Shown here: piece by piece, positions 1 to 7,679 of the stretch
Numbering within the stretch: the stretch's first letter is position 1
Layout: every line of letters begins with the position of its first letter
Assembly: GCA_900107575.1 (NCBI GenBank)
Contig: FNQX01000012.1
Span: 1-64,000 of the forward strand
Direction of reading: 5' to 3'
From: Lachnospiraceae bacterium NK3A20
Lineage (GTDB): Bacteria > Bacillota > Clostridia > Lachnospirales > Lachnospiraceae
Length of the DNA: 64,000 bases
Notes under the pieces: model-generated
Told to the model about the DNA's origin: nothing
The model's database searches: none
The model's input: only the letters and a program-made list of their open reading frames with translations
Made by a program: the position numbers and the translations under genes

Positions 1-2
1 GA

Positions 3-161
3 TGCGATACAGAGTACAGCCGCTACTACCACCTCAAATACAAAGAGGTGAACCGAGCACAGCATAAGCGTGCACTCGTACTAACTGCCCGTAAGTTCGT
101 GCGGCTCGTCTACAGTCTTTTGACTGAGAACCGCATGTATATCTCACCAGAAGAAAGGTGA
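3..161 (+). CDS. IS110-family transposase/recombinase, C-terminal end (partial)
   Basis: The open frame enters from the left edge and codes for 52 residues. It contains YYHLKYKEVNRAQHKRAL followed by a VLTARKFVRLVYSLL-type helix. This matches the conserved C-terminal end of the Transposase_20 domain of IS110/IS116/IS902 recombinases, where an H-K-A-L motif and an aromatic/basic helix are typical. The DEDD catalytic domain would lie outside the window, so nothing can be said about whether the element is intact. IS110 elements use a bridge RNA encoded in a non-coding end, so the flank after the stop is of interest. Family call by recognition of the motif; no upstream sequence to confirm. Confidence 0.75.
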   Translation, partial: CDTEYSRYYHLKYKEVNRAQHKRALVLTARKFVRLVYSLLTENRMYISPEER

Positions 162-300
162 CTTTCTATGGTGCGTAGGAGCCCTGCTTCTTTAAAAGCA
201 GAACCGACAGGGCTTAGGTGGGTGTTTTTTGTCTTGCGCCATCGTTGCATGAAAAGATCATTTTTGCTGACTTAATCCGCTTGACATCTCACCGCTGGAC
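162..300 (+). mobile_element. Probable right flank of an IS110-family element, with hairpin
   Basis: This non-coding stretch follows the recombinase stop and ends just before the tail of the DUF438 gene. It contains a nested hairpin at 181-213 (outer GCCCTG/CAGGGC, inner CTGCTT/AAGCAG). IS110 elements lack long inverted repeats, so the end cannot be fixed by eye. It probably lies within 300. Whether this end encodes the bridge RNA depends on the subgroup (3' side in IS1111-type, 5' side in IS110-type), which I cannot decide from the visible part. Confidence 0.35.
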
Positions 301-326
301 TCCTTATGTTTTCGCTGAAACGAATC

Positions 327-1616
327 TTAATACAGGCTCTTCGGATCCACCGGCTTTGCCTTCTGGAAATGTTCCCTGACCGCTTCCATATTCTGCACCA
401 GCTCGGTCGCGCCAAGGTAATTGCCGTCTCTGTCCCGGACCGCCATATAGGTCACCAGCATCGTCCTGCCGTTTTTCTCCATCCAGACAGGAACGCTGTC
501 CCTTGTCCCGTCCCGGAAGCTGTCCAGGATGCTGCGCACCATGGGCGCAATCTTCGGCGGATGACAGGAGAAGACCTCGCGGTCGATCGCCATGCCCGGC
601 CGTTTGAACACCTTCGGCCCTTCATTGAAGTATCGGTTGATATTCCCGGCGTCGATGAAACTGATCTCCAGTGGAATCGTGTTGAGCAGCGCGGTGAGCT
701 CCGGAACGCTCATATGCCCGCCCGGCATGCGGATCTCTCCCTCCGGTAACACCTCCTGCACCGGATCATCCTCCGCTCCCAGTGCCGTCTCCGCCTCCTG
801 CCAGATGCGGAACGGAACCCGGAACACTTCGGAATAATCCCTGGAGTCCCGGTAAATTCGATACCATTCATCCTTCGTGAAATTGACCGCGCAGATTGGG
901 AAGAGAATGTTCTTCTCTTTATAGATCATCTCCTCCATCCGGACCAGCACCTTTGCGAGACGGTCATACCACGCATCACTGCGCGCATACTCCTTCGCCA
1001 GGCTGCCGAGCTCGTCACGGATCTCATCATCGACCGTCCACATGACATCCGCCGGTCCGGAAACCCCGTATTTCACCTTCAGATGAGGGTAGAGAAGGTC
1101 TCCCTTTTTCGCATAGTGGACCGCGATCTCACGGATCCTGCTAAGGAGCTCATCCGTGACCGCCTGATTCTCCATGGCAGCGCGCAGCTCGTCCATCAGC
1201 TGATCCAACGCCTCATTCTCCTTGGCAAAGAGATTCAGCGGGTGCCCGTAAATAACAGTCAGCGCGGAAGACTTTGCAAACTTATCCGCATATGCCGTCC
1301 CGGTGTCATTACTCTGACGCGCGGCCGATGCCACAACCGCACTCTCTGCATTCGCAATCCGCTCTTCCCTGGTCGCGCCGTGGAATAACGCGGAATGCAC
1401 ATCACAGAGCCGCTGCACGTCTGTGAGCGGCGTTCCTTCCTGCATGAGTGTCTGCTCCGCCTTCATGATCTCGGAGGGTTCCACATCACTGAAATTCTTC
1501 ACGAAATCTTCGCGTACTGTTTCCAGATCTTCGCCGCCGCTCAACCGCTGCAGATAGGATTTCAACAGTGCCATCCGCTCTGCGGGTACTGCCGCAGTAT
1601 CCATCTTGTAATCCAT
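327..1616 (-). CDS. DUF438 / hemerythrin / PAS domain protein
   Basis: 429 residues. The start is placed at the ATG preceded by AAAGAGGAGACA rather than the upstream in-frame ATG, which lacks a ribosome site. Order of domains: an N-terminal helical DUF438 region (about 1-75), a hemerythrin-like helical bundle (about 85-230, with spaced His/Glu such as HYAKKGDLLYPHLK and EKNILFP), and a C-terminal PAS domain (about 290-420, with LNTIPLEISFIDAG and YLGATELVQNM). Family knowledge: such proteins are thought to sense or bind oxygen or nitric oxide through a di-iron site or PAS cofactor. It is divergent from a Crp/Fnr regulator and probably forms one stress response with it. Ligand is inference. 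Confidence 0.85.
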   Translation of the reverse strand: MDYKMDTAAVPAERMALLKSYLQRLSGGEDLETVREDFVKNFSDVEPSEIMKAEQTLMQEGTPLTDVQRLCDVHSALFHGATREERIANAESAVVASAARQSNDTGTAYADKFAKSSALTVIYGHPLNLFAKENEALDQLMDELRAAMENQAVTDELLSRIREIAVHYAKKGDLLYPHLKVKYGVSGPADVMWTVDDEIRDELGSLAKEYARSDAWYDRLAKVLVRMEEMIYKEKNILFPICAVNFTKDEWYRIYRDSRDYSEVFRVPFRIWQEAETALGAEDDPVQEVLPEGEIRMPGGHMSVPELTALLNTIPLEISFIDAGNINRYFNEGPKVFKRPGMAIDREVFSCHPPKIAPMVRSILDSFRDGTRDSVPVWMEKNGRTMLVTYMAVRDRDGNYLGATELVQNMEAVREHFQKAKPVDPKSLY

Positions 1617-1733
1617 TGTCTCCTCTTTCCATTGCAGGAGCACTCCCACCCCTGCTCGTTCGATGTCGCCTGATTGCTGATTATCTGATTGACTGTTCGA
1701 AGACAAACTACTACAATAACGACTGGATTTACG

Positions 1734-1748
1734 TTGTTATGACAACAA
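1734..1748. promoter_or_regulatory. Candidate Crp/Fnr operator between DUF438 and crp-like genes
   Basis: Inverted repeat TTGTT-N5-AACAA in the short divergent intergenic region, close to the start of the Crp-like gene. The spacing and arms resemble Fnr/Crp half sites (TTGAT...ATCAA), so autoregulation and control of the DUF438 gene are plausible. No -35/-10 pair could be assigned with confidence. Confidence 0.4.
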
Positions 1749-1761
1749 AAGTGAGGGATTT

Positions 1762-2430
1762 ATGAATTATTTTTTCCTGTCCAATACACCGCTGTTCCAT
1801 GGGATCACCGAAAGGGAAATCGAGCAGCTGCTCACCTGCCTCCATGCCAGAGAGCAGGAATATCGGAAAGACGAGACCATTCTCCGCGCGGGCAATACCG
1901 TCCATGAAATCGGTCTGGTGCTGACAGGAAGTGTCAACATTGTTGTGAATTTCTACTGGGGGAGCAGTCAGATCTTCGGCCACGTGGAAAAAGGCAGGAT
2001 CTTCGCGGAAAATTATGCCGCGCTCCCGGGGAAGGAGCTCATCTGCGATGTGGTCGCCGCAGACGACTGCCGCATTCTGTTCCTGGATCTTGCCAGGCTT
2101 CTGACAACCTGCCAGAAGGGCTGCCCCTTCCACCAGCGTCTCATCCATAATCTTCTGGGCATCTCCGCGCAGAAGAGTCTGAATCTCTCCAGTCGGATGC
2201 TGCACACCGCACCCAGAACACTGCGGGGGAAGCTGCTCTCTTACCTGTCGGAACAGTCCATGGTCCAGAAAAACTCGCATTTCACCATCCCGTTTAACCG
2301 CCAGCAGCTCGCCGACTACCTCGGCGTTGACCGCAGCGCCATGTCGAATGAACTGGGCAAAATGCAGCGGGACGGCCTCATCCTCTGCAGGAAGAATGAG
2401 TTCACCCTGTGCGATCGGACAGCATCATAG
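1762..2430 (+). CDS. Crp/Fnr family transcriptional regulator
   Basis: 222 residues with the expected two-part layout: an N-terminal cyclic-nucleotide-binding-like beta-barrel (about 15-125, including ETILRAGNTVHEIGLVLTGSV) and a C-terminal winged helix (about 150-215, QLADYLGVDRSAMSNELGKMQRDGLI). GTGAGG precedes the ATG. No N-terminal cysteine cluster of the classical Fnr [4Fe-4S] type is visible, so the signal may be NO, redox or another ligand. It is transcribed divergently from the DUF438/hemerythrin gene, its most likely target. Confidence 0.9.
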   Translation: MNYFFLSNTPLFHGITEREIEQLLTCLHAREQEYRKDETILRAGNTVHEIGLVLTGSVNIVVNFYWGSSQIFGHVEKGRIFAENYAALPGKELICDVVAADDCRILFLDLARLLTTCQKGCPFHQRLIHNLLGISAQKSLNLSSRMLHTAPRTLRGKLLSYLSEQSMVQKNSHFTIPFNRQQLADYLGVDRSAMSNELGKMQRDGLILCRKNEFTLCDRTAS

Positions 2431-2443
2431 GATAGCTGACGGC

Positions 2444-2827
2444 TCAGCAGTTCCCGGTAGTAGCGCACGCCAGTCTCTGCCTCGCCACCTCCGCCAACCG
2501 GTAAATCACAGCGACATCGGTATCCCTGCGATTCCCCTGCAGAACATCGCGGTAGTACCGGTCCGTGAAGCCCTTCAGGTCAATGTTCATGGCCTCTGTC
2601 CAGGGGGAGAGCTTCCTGGCAACGGAAAGGGACGCGGTGCCGTTGGTGACCAGTACCGCCTTCATCCCAAGCTCTTCGATGAGCTTTGCCGTGTCCAGAA
2701 CATACTCATAGCCGACAAGCGGCTCATTATAGGTGAATGCCAGCCCGATATTGCCTCGGTTCCGGCAGTTTGCCGCTGTCTGTGCGTGCTCCCCGTGAGA
2801 AATAAGGTTCAACAGAGAACGCTGCAA
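2444..2827 (-). pseudogene. amrS remnant: radical SAM enzyme fragment with internal deletion
   Basis: 127 codons that align closely to the intact AmmeMemoRadiSam radical SAM gene at 56950-57810 in this window (shared GNIGxAFTYNEPLVGYEYVL, VLVTNGTASLSV and AMNIDLKGFTDRYY). The fragment lacks the first ~100 residues, including the CxxxCxxC cluster that defines radical SAM enzymes. It also lacks about 70 residues between DRYYRDVLQGN and the final AVIYRLAEVARQRL...TGNC. The join keeps the frame and falls where the intact gene has DRK at both ends of the missing piece. The first ~14 codons are unrelated to the intact gene. It cannot be a working enzyme. It lies tail to tail with the Crp-like gene. 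Confidence 0.85.
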
Positions 2828-2832
2828 CTCAA

Positions 2833-2927
2833 CTCATAGAAGTGCCCTCATATCGGAAATATTATAGCGCTTATCGGAAATGATACCCATGCTATAGGAA
2901 ATATTGACAAGCTAAATACTGTTCGTT
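2833..2927. repeat. Three short direct repeats, TATCGGAAAT-like
   Basis: The intergenic stretch between the amrS remnant and the PPOX-family gene holds three near-identical decamers (TATCGGAAAT, TATCGGAAAT, TATAGGAAAT) spaced by roughly two to three helical turns. This is the look of a regulator-binding cluster left over from a promoter. No regulator can be named. Confidence 0.35.
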
Positions 2928-3410
2928 CTACGATTCGTTCACCAGTTTCCCGGTCATACGATCGATGGTCATGACCAGGACGTTGACTCTGTCGCCGGCT
3001 TTTCTGATCTCTTCTTCGATGGATTCCTCAGTGGGATAGAATTTCCTTGCCAGCATGCGGCACTGCTCCAGCGCCTTCTCATGATCCGTGACTGCCTCGA
3101 GCCGGCCAAGGCAAACCACGCTCCTGATATTGAGCGCCCATTCGTTTTCCTTGACAAAGCCCTCATCCATTACGGTGAAGCACACCTTGTTGTCCTGTGC
3201 CATGAGGTCCAGCTTCAGGCCCTGTTTCGCTCCGTGGAAATACAGCTTGCCATCTCTCTCGTCATAGTATTGATCCAGCGGTATGGCATAAGGGTATCCG
3301 TTCTCCCCATGGAACGCCATGATCCCGCGCGGCGCTGTCTGCAGCACGCTGATGCATTCCTCTTTGGACAGCTCCTGTTTGAACCGGCGCATTTTCCTGA
3401 ATTCGTTCAT
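2928..3410 (-). CDS. Pyridoxamine 5'-phosphate oxidase-like (NimA-type) flavoprotein
   Basis: 160 residues forming one FMN-binding split-barrel domain. The N-terminal MRRFKQELSKEECISVLQTAPRGIMAF and GYPYAIPLDQYYDERDGKLYFHGA segments are typical of the NimA/PPOX-like family, in which the split barrel binds flavin or heme at a dimer interface. GAGAGGA lies just before the ATG. Substrate unknown; some family members reduce 5-nitroimidazoles, but many do not, so resistance should not be assumed. Monocistronic by position. Confidence 0.85.
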   Translation of the reverse strand: MNEFRKMRRFKQELSKEECISVLQTAPRGIMAFHGENGYPYAIPLDQYYDERDGKLYFHGAKQGLKLDLMAQDNKVCFTVMDEGFVKENEWALNIRSVVCLGRLEAVTDHEKALEQCRMLARKFYPTEESIEEEIRKAGDRVNVLVMTIDRMTGKLVNES

Positions 3411-3484
3411 TGATTTTCCTCTCTTGTAAGGTTCTTTGTTCTCTATTGATTTTCAATCATTCTGTCAGGCGACCTGTCTTCCCT

Positions 3485-3620
3485 TGAGACAATCGGATGG
3501 GCAGAAAATGCCAGCTCATCCGGCGAGAGCGCTACATCTATTCTCCGGTCTACCGCAAAATAGCCCTGCCTGACGCTATGATAGCACCAGACAGGGCAGT
3601 AATTCATCTAAGTTGTCTCA
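3485..3620. repeat. 136-bp element with 8-bp inverted ends and an internal hairpin
   Basis: TGAGACAA and TTGTCTCA form the two ends. Inside, at 3563-3597, GCCCTGCCTG and CAGACAGGGC form a stem with one mismatch, which could act as a terminator for the flanking minus-strand genes. There is no credible gene in the stretch. It might be a MITE-like remnant; the evidence is only the geometry. Confidence 0.3.
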
Positions 3621-3711
3621 TGACACTGAGGGCAGCATCTCCACACGTGATGTTACCGCCAAATTGGAAGTTCTTTCTCGCAATCCAGACATCATTCGGA
3701 CTGAGAAAGTC

Positions 3712-4608
3712 TCATCCCTTCACGCCTCCCAGCGTGATTCCCTTGACAAAGTTTCCCTGGATAAAGGGGTAGACGATGAGTACCGGCAGGACACCCGCGG
3801 TCGCCATCGCCATGCGGACGGAGACGAGCGGGATGGAAGCGAGGCCGACGCCCGCATCCTGGATGTTGTGCGAATTCTGGGAGAGGAACTGGATGTTCAC
3901 CATCATGCGGTTCAACAGGTTCTGGATGGAGTAGAGATCCGTTCTTTTGGTGAGGTAGATATAGCCGTTCATCCAGTCATTCCAATAGGCGATGCCGTTG
4001 AACAGAGCGATCGTCGCGATGATCGGCTTCGCGAGCGGAGCTGCCACCTTCGTGAAGACCTGCCATTCTCCCGCGCCGTCGATCTGCGCGGCATCCAGAA
4101 TCTCACCAGGCACGCTGCTGACGAAATAGGACTTCATCAGCATGACGTTGAAGCCGTTGCACAAAAGTCCCGGGAACAGCAGTGACCAGAACGTATTCTT
4201 GATATTGAAGATGTTGGTGTAGACGATATAGGTCGGCACCAGTCCGCCGTTGAACAGCATGGTGAAAACAACAAAGAACATGAAGATATGTCTTCCCGGC
4301 AGCTGCGGTTTCGACAGAACGTAAGCCAGCATCGTGGTCACGACGGTCGAGAGGACGGTGCCCGCGAGTGTCAGGATGATGGAAATGCCGTAGGCGTGCA
4401 TGACAGAGTTGCCTGTCTTGAAGATATATTCGTAGGCGTAGAAGCTCCACTTCTCCGGCGTGAAGGAATAGCCGTTCGCGATCAGCACATCGTTGTCCGT
4501 CAGGGAGGAGATCACCAGGAGGACAAACGGCACCACCGCCGTGAACGAGAGGAAGATGAGCACAATGTGCGCTACGATCTGGAAATGCTTTTCATCTCTT
4601 GTTTTCAT
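3712..4608 (-). CDS. Carbohydrate ABC transporter permease (LplC/YtcP type)
   Basis: 298 residues with about six membrane segments, starting with a short cytoplasmic tail and a hydrophobic segment around residues 12-35. The EAA loop (ILDAAQIDGAGEWQVFTKVAAPLAKP), which contacts the ATPase, is near residues 170-195. The C-terminal FVKGITLGGVKG is a signature of the LplC subgroup. It is the last gene of lacI - binding protein - permease - permease. No ATP-binding subunit is present locally, as is normal for this class, which shares a distant MsmX-like ATPase. Confidence 0.9.
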   Translation of the reverse strand: MKTRDEKHFQIVAHIVLIFLSFTAVVPFVLLVISSLTDNDVLIANGYSFTPEKWSFYAYEYIFKTGNSVMHAYGISIILTLAGTVLSTVVTTMLAYVLSKPQLPGRHIFMFFVVFTMLFNGGLVPTYIVYTNIFNIKNTFWSLLFPGLLCNGFNVMLMKSYFVSSVPGEILDAAQIDGAGEWQVFTKVAAPLAKPIIATIALFNGIAYWNDWMNGYIYLTKRTDLYSIQNLLNRMMVNIQFLSQNSHNIQDAGVGLASIPLVSVRMAMATAGVLPVLIVYPFIQGNFVKGITLGGVKG

Positions 4609-4707
4609 CGTTATCTCTTTTCAGATAGTTCGGATCACCCATGATCCGACACTCGGCATCAATCGAGGCAGATCACCTGTCTGCCAGCATGAAATTCTAT
4701 GATTGCC

Positions 4708-5631
4708 TTAGAACAGTCCGTACTCCGAGTCCACCTTCTTCACGAGCCAGTTCGATCCAAGCACCAGGATAAATCCGATGAGTGACTGATACAGGCCTGC
4801 CGCCGAGGACATGGAGATGTCTCCCAGCTCCAGGAGTCCTCTGTAGACGTAGGTGTCAATTGTATTGGTCACGTTGAACAGAGCTCCCTGGTTCTGCGGC
4901 ACCTGATAGAACAGACCGAAATCGGAATAGAAGATTCGCCCGATTGCGAGCATCGTCATCATGATGATCGTAGGCTTGAGGAGCGGGATCGTGATGAGCC
5001 ACACCTGCTGCCATTTGCTCGCCCCGTCCATCGCCGCCGACTCGTAGATCGAGTGGTCGATGCCGAGAATCGTCGCCAGGTAAATGACGCAGTTATATCC
5101 GATGCATTTCCACGCGTTGACAAAAATCAGAATGAACGGCCAATACCGCTGCTCCATGTACCAGGAGATCGGTTCTCTGCCGAGAGCTTTCATAATCGTG
5201 TTGTTGATGAAGCCGTTGTCCGTCGACAGGAATCCGAAGACCAGGTAGCTGACAATGACCATAGAGATCATGTAGGGCAGCAGGATCAGCGACTGATAAA
5301 CCTTTTTGAGTCTGGATGTCATCTCCGCGAGGAGGATTGCCACGAAAACAGCCAGAATCGTATTCACCACAATGAAGACCAGATTGTAACAGATCGTATT
5401 GCGCGTGATGATGAACGCATCCTTCGTCGCGAACAGATATTTGAAGTTCTTGAAGCCGATGAACTTCGAGCCGAAGATGCCCTTGCGCGCGTTGTATTTT
5501 TTGAACGCGAGCACAAGTCCCGGCAACGGCATGTAATTGTTGATGAAGAAATAAGCAAGACCCGGCAGTGCCATGAGGTATAGCGGGATGAATCGCTTCA
5601 TGTTCTGCCTTTTTCTCTTCGTCGTACTCAT
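4708..5631 (-). CDS. Carbohydrate ABC transporter permease (LplB/YteP type)
   Basis: 307 residues, six predicted membrane helices, the first near residues 12-32 after a basic N-terminus (STTKRKRQNMKR). The EAA loop ESAAMDGASKWQQVWLITIP is near residues 200-220. The C-terminus ends DSEYGLF, the usual ending of LplB permeases. It pairs with the LplC-type permease just downstream and follows the substrate-binding lipoprotein gene, separated by an attenuator-like hairpin. Confidence 0.9.
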   Translation of the reverse strand: MSTTKRKRQNMKRFIPLYLMALPGLAYFFINNYMPLPGLVLAFKKYNARKGIFGSKFIGFKNFKYLFATKDAFIITRNTICYNLVFIVVNTILAVFVAILLAEMTSRLKKVYQSLILLPYMISMVIVSYLVFGFLSTDNGFINNTIMKALGREPISWYMEQRYWPFILIFVNAWKCIGYNCVIYLATILGIDHSIYESAAMDGASKWQQVWLITIPLLKPTIIMMTMLAIGRIFYSDFGLFYQVPQNQGALFNVTNTIDTYVYRGLLELGDISMSSAAGLYQSLIGFILVLGSNWLVKKVDSEYGLF

Positions 5632-5654
5632 ACTGGGAAATTCCTTCTCTTCTC

Positions 5655-5688
5655 AAAAAGACCGGCGGCAGTCACCCACCACCGGCCT
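5655..5688 (-). terminator. Attenuator hairpin between binding-protein and permease genes
   Basis: Read on the minus strand, CCGGTGGTG and TGCCGCCGG pair fully with a few G-T pairs, followed by TCTTTTT. It sits between the solute-binding protein and the first permease. Such partial terminators keep the binding protein in excess over the membrane subunits. Confidence 0.65.
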
Positions 5689-5751
5689 TTGCGCCGCGCA
5701 CCGCCCCCCCGGCGGCCCGCACAATGATTATGTTCGCCTGCGCTCTTATTT

Positions 5752-7425
5752 TTACTGAATGCCGTTCTCCTTCGCCCAGGCATCCAGCGCTTCCTGCTTC
5801 GCCGCCATGTACTCGTCAAGGCCGGCAGCCTTTAACGCAGCCTCGAGATCCGCAATGCCTTTCTCGGGCTCCACGAAACCGTAGGAAACCTGCTTGCCAT
5901 ACTGGTCATAAGCATTCTGCAGCGCCGTGAACTCTGCCGCGTAATCAGTGTTGTCCCAGGTAAAGCCGAGCGCCTTGGACTTCGTTACCGCGTTGTTATT
6001 GAATGTCGCGATCTGATCGCCGATATCCAGAGGATCTCCCTGCCATACGTGCGCTACGTACGGGTTCGGCATCAGCCAGAGAACGTTCGGATAATACTCG
6101 GAGTTGTTCGCATCCACACCGTCCGCGAAGGTGATGGTCTCGTCGTCGTTCACCTTGTACTCCTTGCCTTCCTCCCCCCAGCACATGAGGTTTGAAACAA
6201 CAGGATCGGTGTACATCGCATCCAGCACCTGCATTGCCGCCACCGGATCCTCGGTGTTCTGGTTGATGCACCAGGGGAAGGAGGAAACGGAGGCGGAGCT
6301 CATGAAGGACTCGCCGACATCGAATACTGCCATGTCACGGCCGCACTCGCCGGAGATCTGTGTCTTGTAGCCGGGCTTGCTGCAGGCCATCATCGCCATG
6401 TAAGCGCCGGACTTGATTCTCGCGGAAGCGCCCGTATCGTCTGTCAGCGCATCCTTGGAAAGATACCCCTTCTGGTTCCAGTCGTAGGTACGCTCGCACC
6501 ATTCCCGGAAAACATCAGAGCTGTAAGCATCCTCGACCTTGAGGCTGTTCGCAGAATCCAGGAGGACGCCGTAGTAGTCACCGCCGATGTTGTCGACAGA
6601 AGAACCCTGTGTCAGCATGTTGTCCTGCATGGAGTAAACGTACTTGTCTGGATATTTCTCGTGGAGCTTTGCGAAAATGTCGTTGATCTCATCCCAGGTT
6701 GCGATGGGATAGCCGTTCTCATCTGTCTCCAGCGCGGAAGCGTCATACCCGATGCCATCCAGATATTCCTGTCCGATACATACCGCGCAGGTCTGGATCG
6801 CGTAGTCCTTGATCGGCGGTGTGCCGTAGAGCACGCCGGATACGCGGCAGGCATCAATGTAATCTTTGCGGATCTTCTCCTGGATGCCCTTGCCGTATGT
6901 GTCGAACAGATCGTCCTCATCCATGCTGAGCGCGTATCCGTTCATGATCGCGGTGGGATAACCGATCGAGCAGGTGCTGAACAGGTCGACCTGCTCGCCG
7001 GAGGAGAGCATCAGCTTCATGTTGTCAGCGTAAGCCGCGGAGTCGATGATCTGCAGCTCGACGTCCACGCCGAGGGTCTCTTCTGTGTGGGCGGACAGCG
7101 CCGCGTTCACGCGGTCAATGCCAGCCGGCGCTCCTGTCCAGTCGAAGAAGGAAACGACGATCTTCTCGTATTCGCCGTTCTTCTCTGCCTCTGCCTTGCG
7201 GTCCGCAATCGCCTGTGCCGCCGCATCCCCCTCATCGGCAGCATCCGTATCCGCGCCTGCCGCTTCTTCGGTGGCAGCCGTTCCAGCGTCTGTGGTGTCC
7301 TCCGCAGCCGATGTCACTTCATCCGCCGGCGCTTCTGCCGCCGAATCTGCGTTCCCGCAGCCTGAGAGCAGGGATAGTGCCATGGCAGAGCTTGCCAGCA
7401 ATGCCAGTACTCTATGCTTTCTCAT
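5752..7425 (-). CDS. Extracellular sugar-binding lipoprotein (LipO/YtcQ type)
   Basis: 557 residues from the ATG that follows GGAGGTTATCGTT. A lipoprotein signal peptide (MRKHRVLALL...LSLLSGC) puts the lipid-anchored Cys at about residue 23. It is followed by a long Ala/Asp/Glu/Thr-rich linker (to about residue 80) and then a large type-I periplasmic-binding fold. Length and C-terminal style (DEYMAAKQEALDAWAKENGIQ) match the large Lpl-system binding proteins. It delivers an oligosaccharide to the two downstream permeases. The LacI gene upstream with matching operators indicates substrate-induced expression. The sugar itself cannot be read from sequence. Confidence 0.9.
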   Translation of the reverse strand: MRKHRVLALLASSAMALSLLSGCGNADSAAEAPADEVTSAAEDTTDAGTAATEEAAGADTDAADEGDAAAQAIADRKAEAEKNGEYEKIVVSFFDWTGAPAGIDRVNAALSAHTEETLGVDVELQIIDSAAYADNMKLMLSSGEQVDLFSTCSIGYPTAIMNGYALSMDEDDLFDTYGKGIQEKIRKDYIDACRVSGVLYGTPPIKDYAIQTCAVCIGQEYLDGIGYDASALETDENGYPIATWDEINDIFAKLHEKYPDKYVYSMQDNMLTQGSSVDNIGGDYYGVLLDSANSLKVEDAYSSDVFREWCERTYDWNQKGYLSKDALTDDTGASARIKSGAYMAMMACSKPGYKTQISGECGRDMAVFDVGESFMSSASVSSFPWCINQNTEDPVAAMQVLDAMYTDPVVSNLMCWGEEGKEYKVNDDETITFADGVDANNSEYYPNVLWLMPNPYVAHVWQGDPLDIGDQIATFNNNAVTKSKALGFTWDNTDYAAEFTALQNAYDQYGKQVSYGFVEPEKGIADLEAALKAAGLDEYMAAKQEALDAWAKENGIQ

Positions 7426-7510
7426 AACGATAACCTCCATAAACCATAGCAATTCAGAATCATGATTGCTGAACTGTTAGACAGCTGTAACGCCACGTCT
7501 GGCGTCTGTA

Positions 7511-7524
7511 GTAAATCGATTTAC
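7511..7524. promoter_or_regulatory. LacI-family operator 1 (perfect palindrome)
   Basis: GTAAATCGATTTAC is a perfect 14-bp palindrome with the central CG step characteristic of LacI-family sites, placed in the leader of the binding-protein gene. Two related sites (7632, 8757) bracket the lacI-type gene. Confidence 0.7.
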
Positions 7525-7631
7525 TTCATACGACAAATATATTGCGGTTATGGCATCAAGTCAATAAGGAATTTAGCGAAATAGATGCGATCTGTTGATT
7601 ATTAACGAATTTCTTTGGGTATTTTTATATA

Positions 7632-7645
7632 GTTTATCGGTTTAC
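7632..7645. promoter_or_regulatory. LacI-family operator 2 (imperfect)
   Basis: GTTTATCGGTTTAC, an imperfect copy of the 14-bp palindrome, about 120 bp upstream of operator 1 and just past the lacI-type stop codon. A pair of sites at this spacing could allow looping. Confidence 0.5.
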
Positions 7646-7679
7646 TTTGGCGAAAATAAAAGACAGGCGCCCGGAAGGA

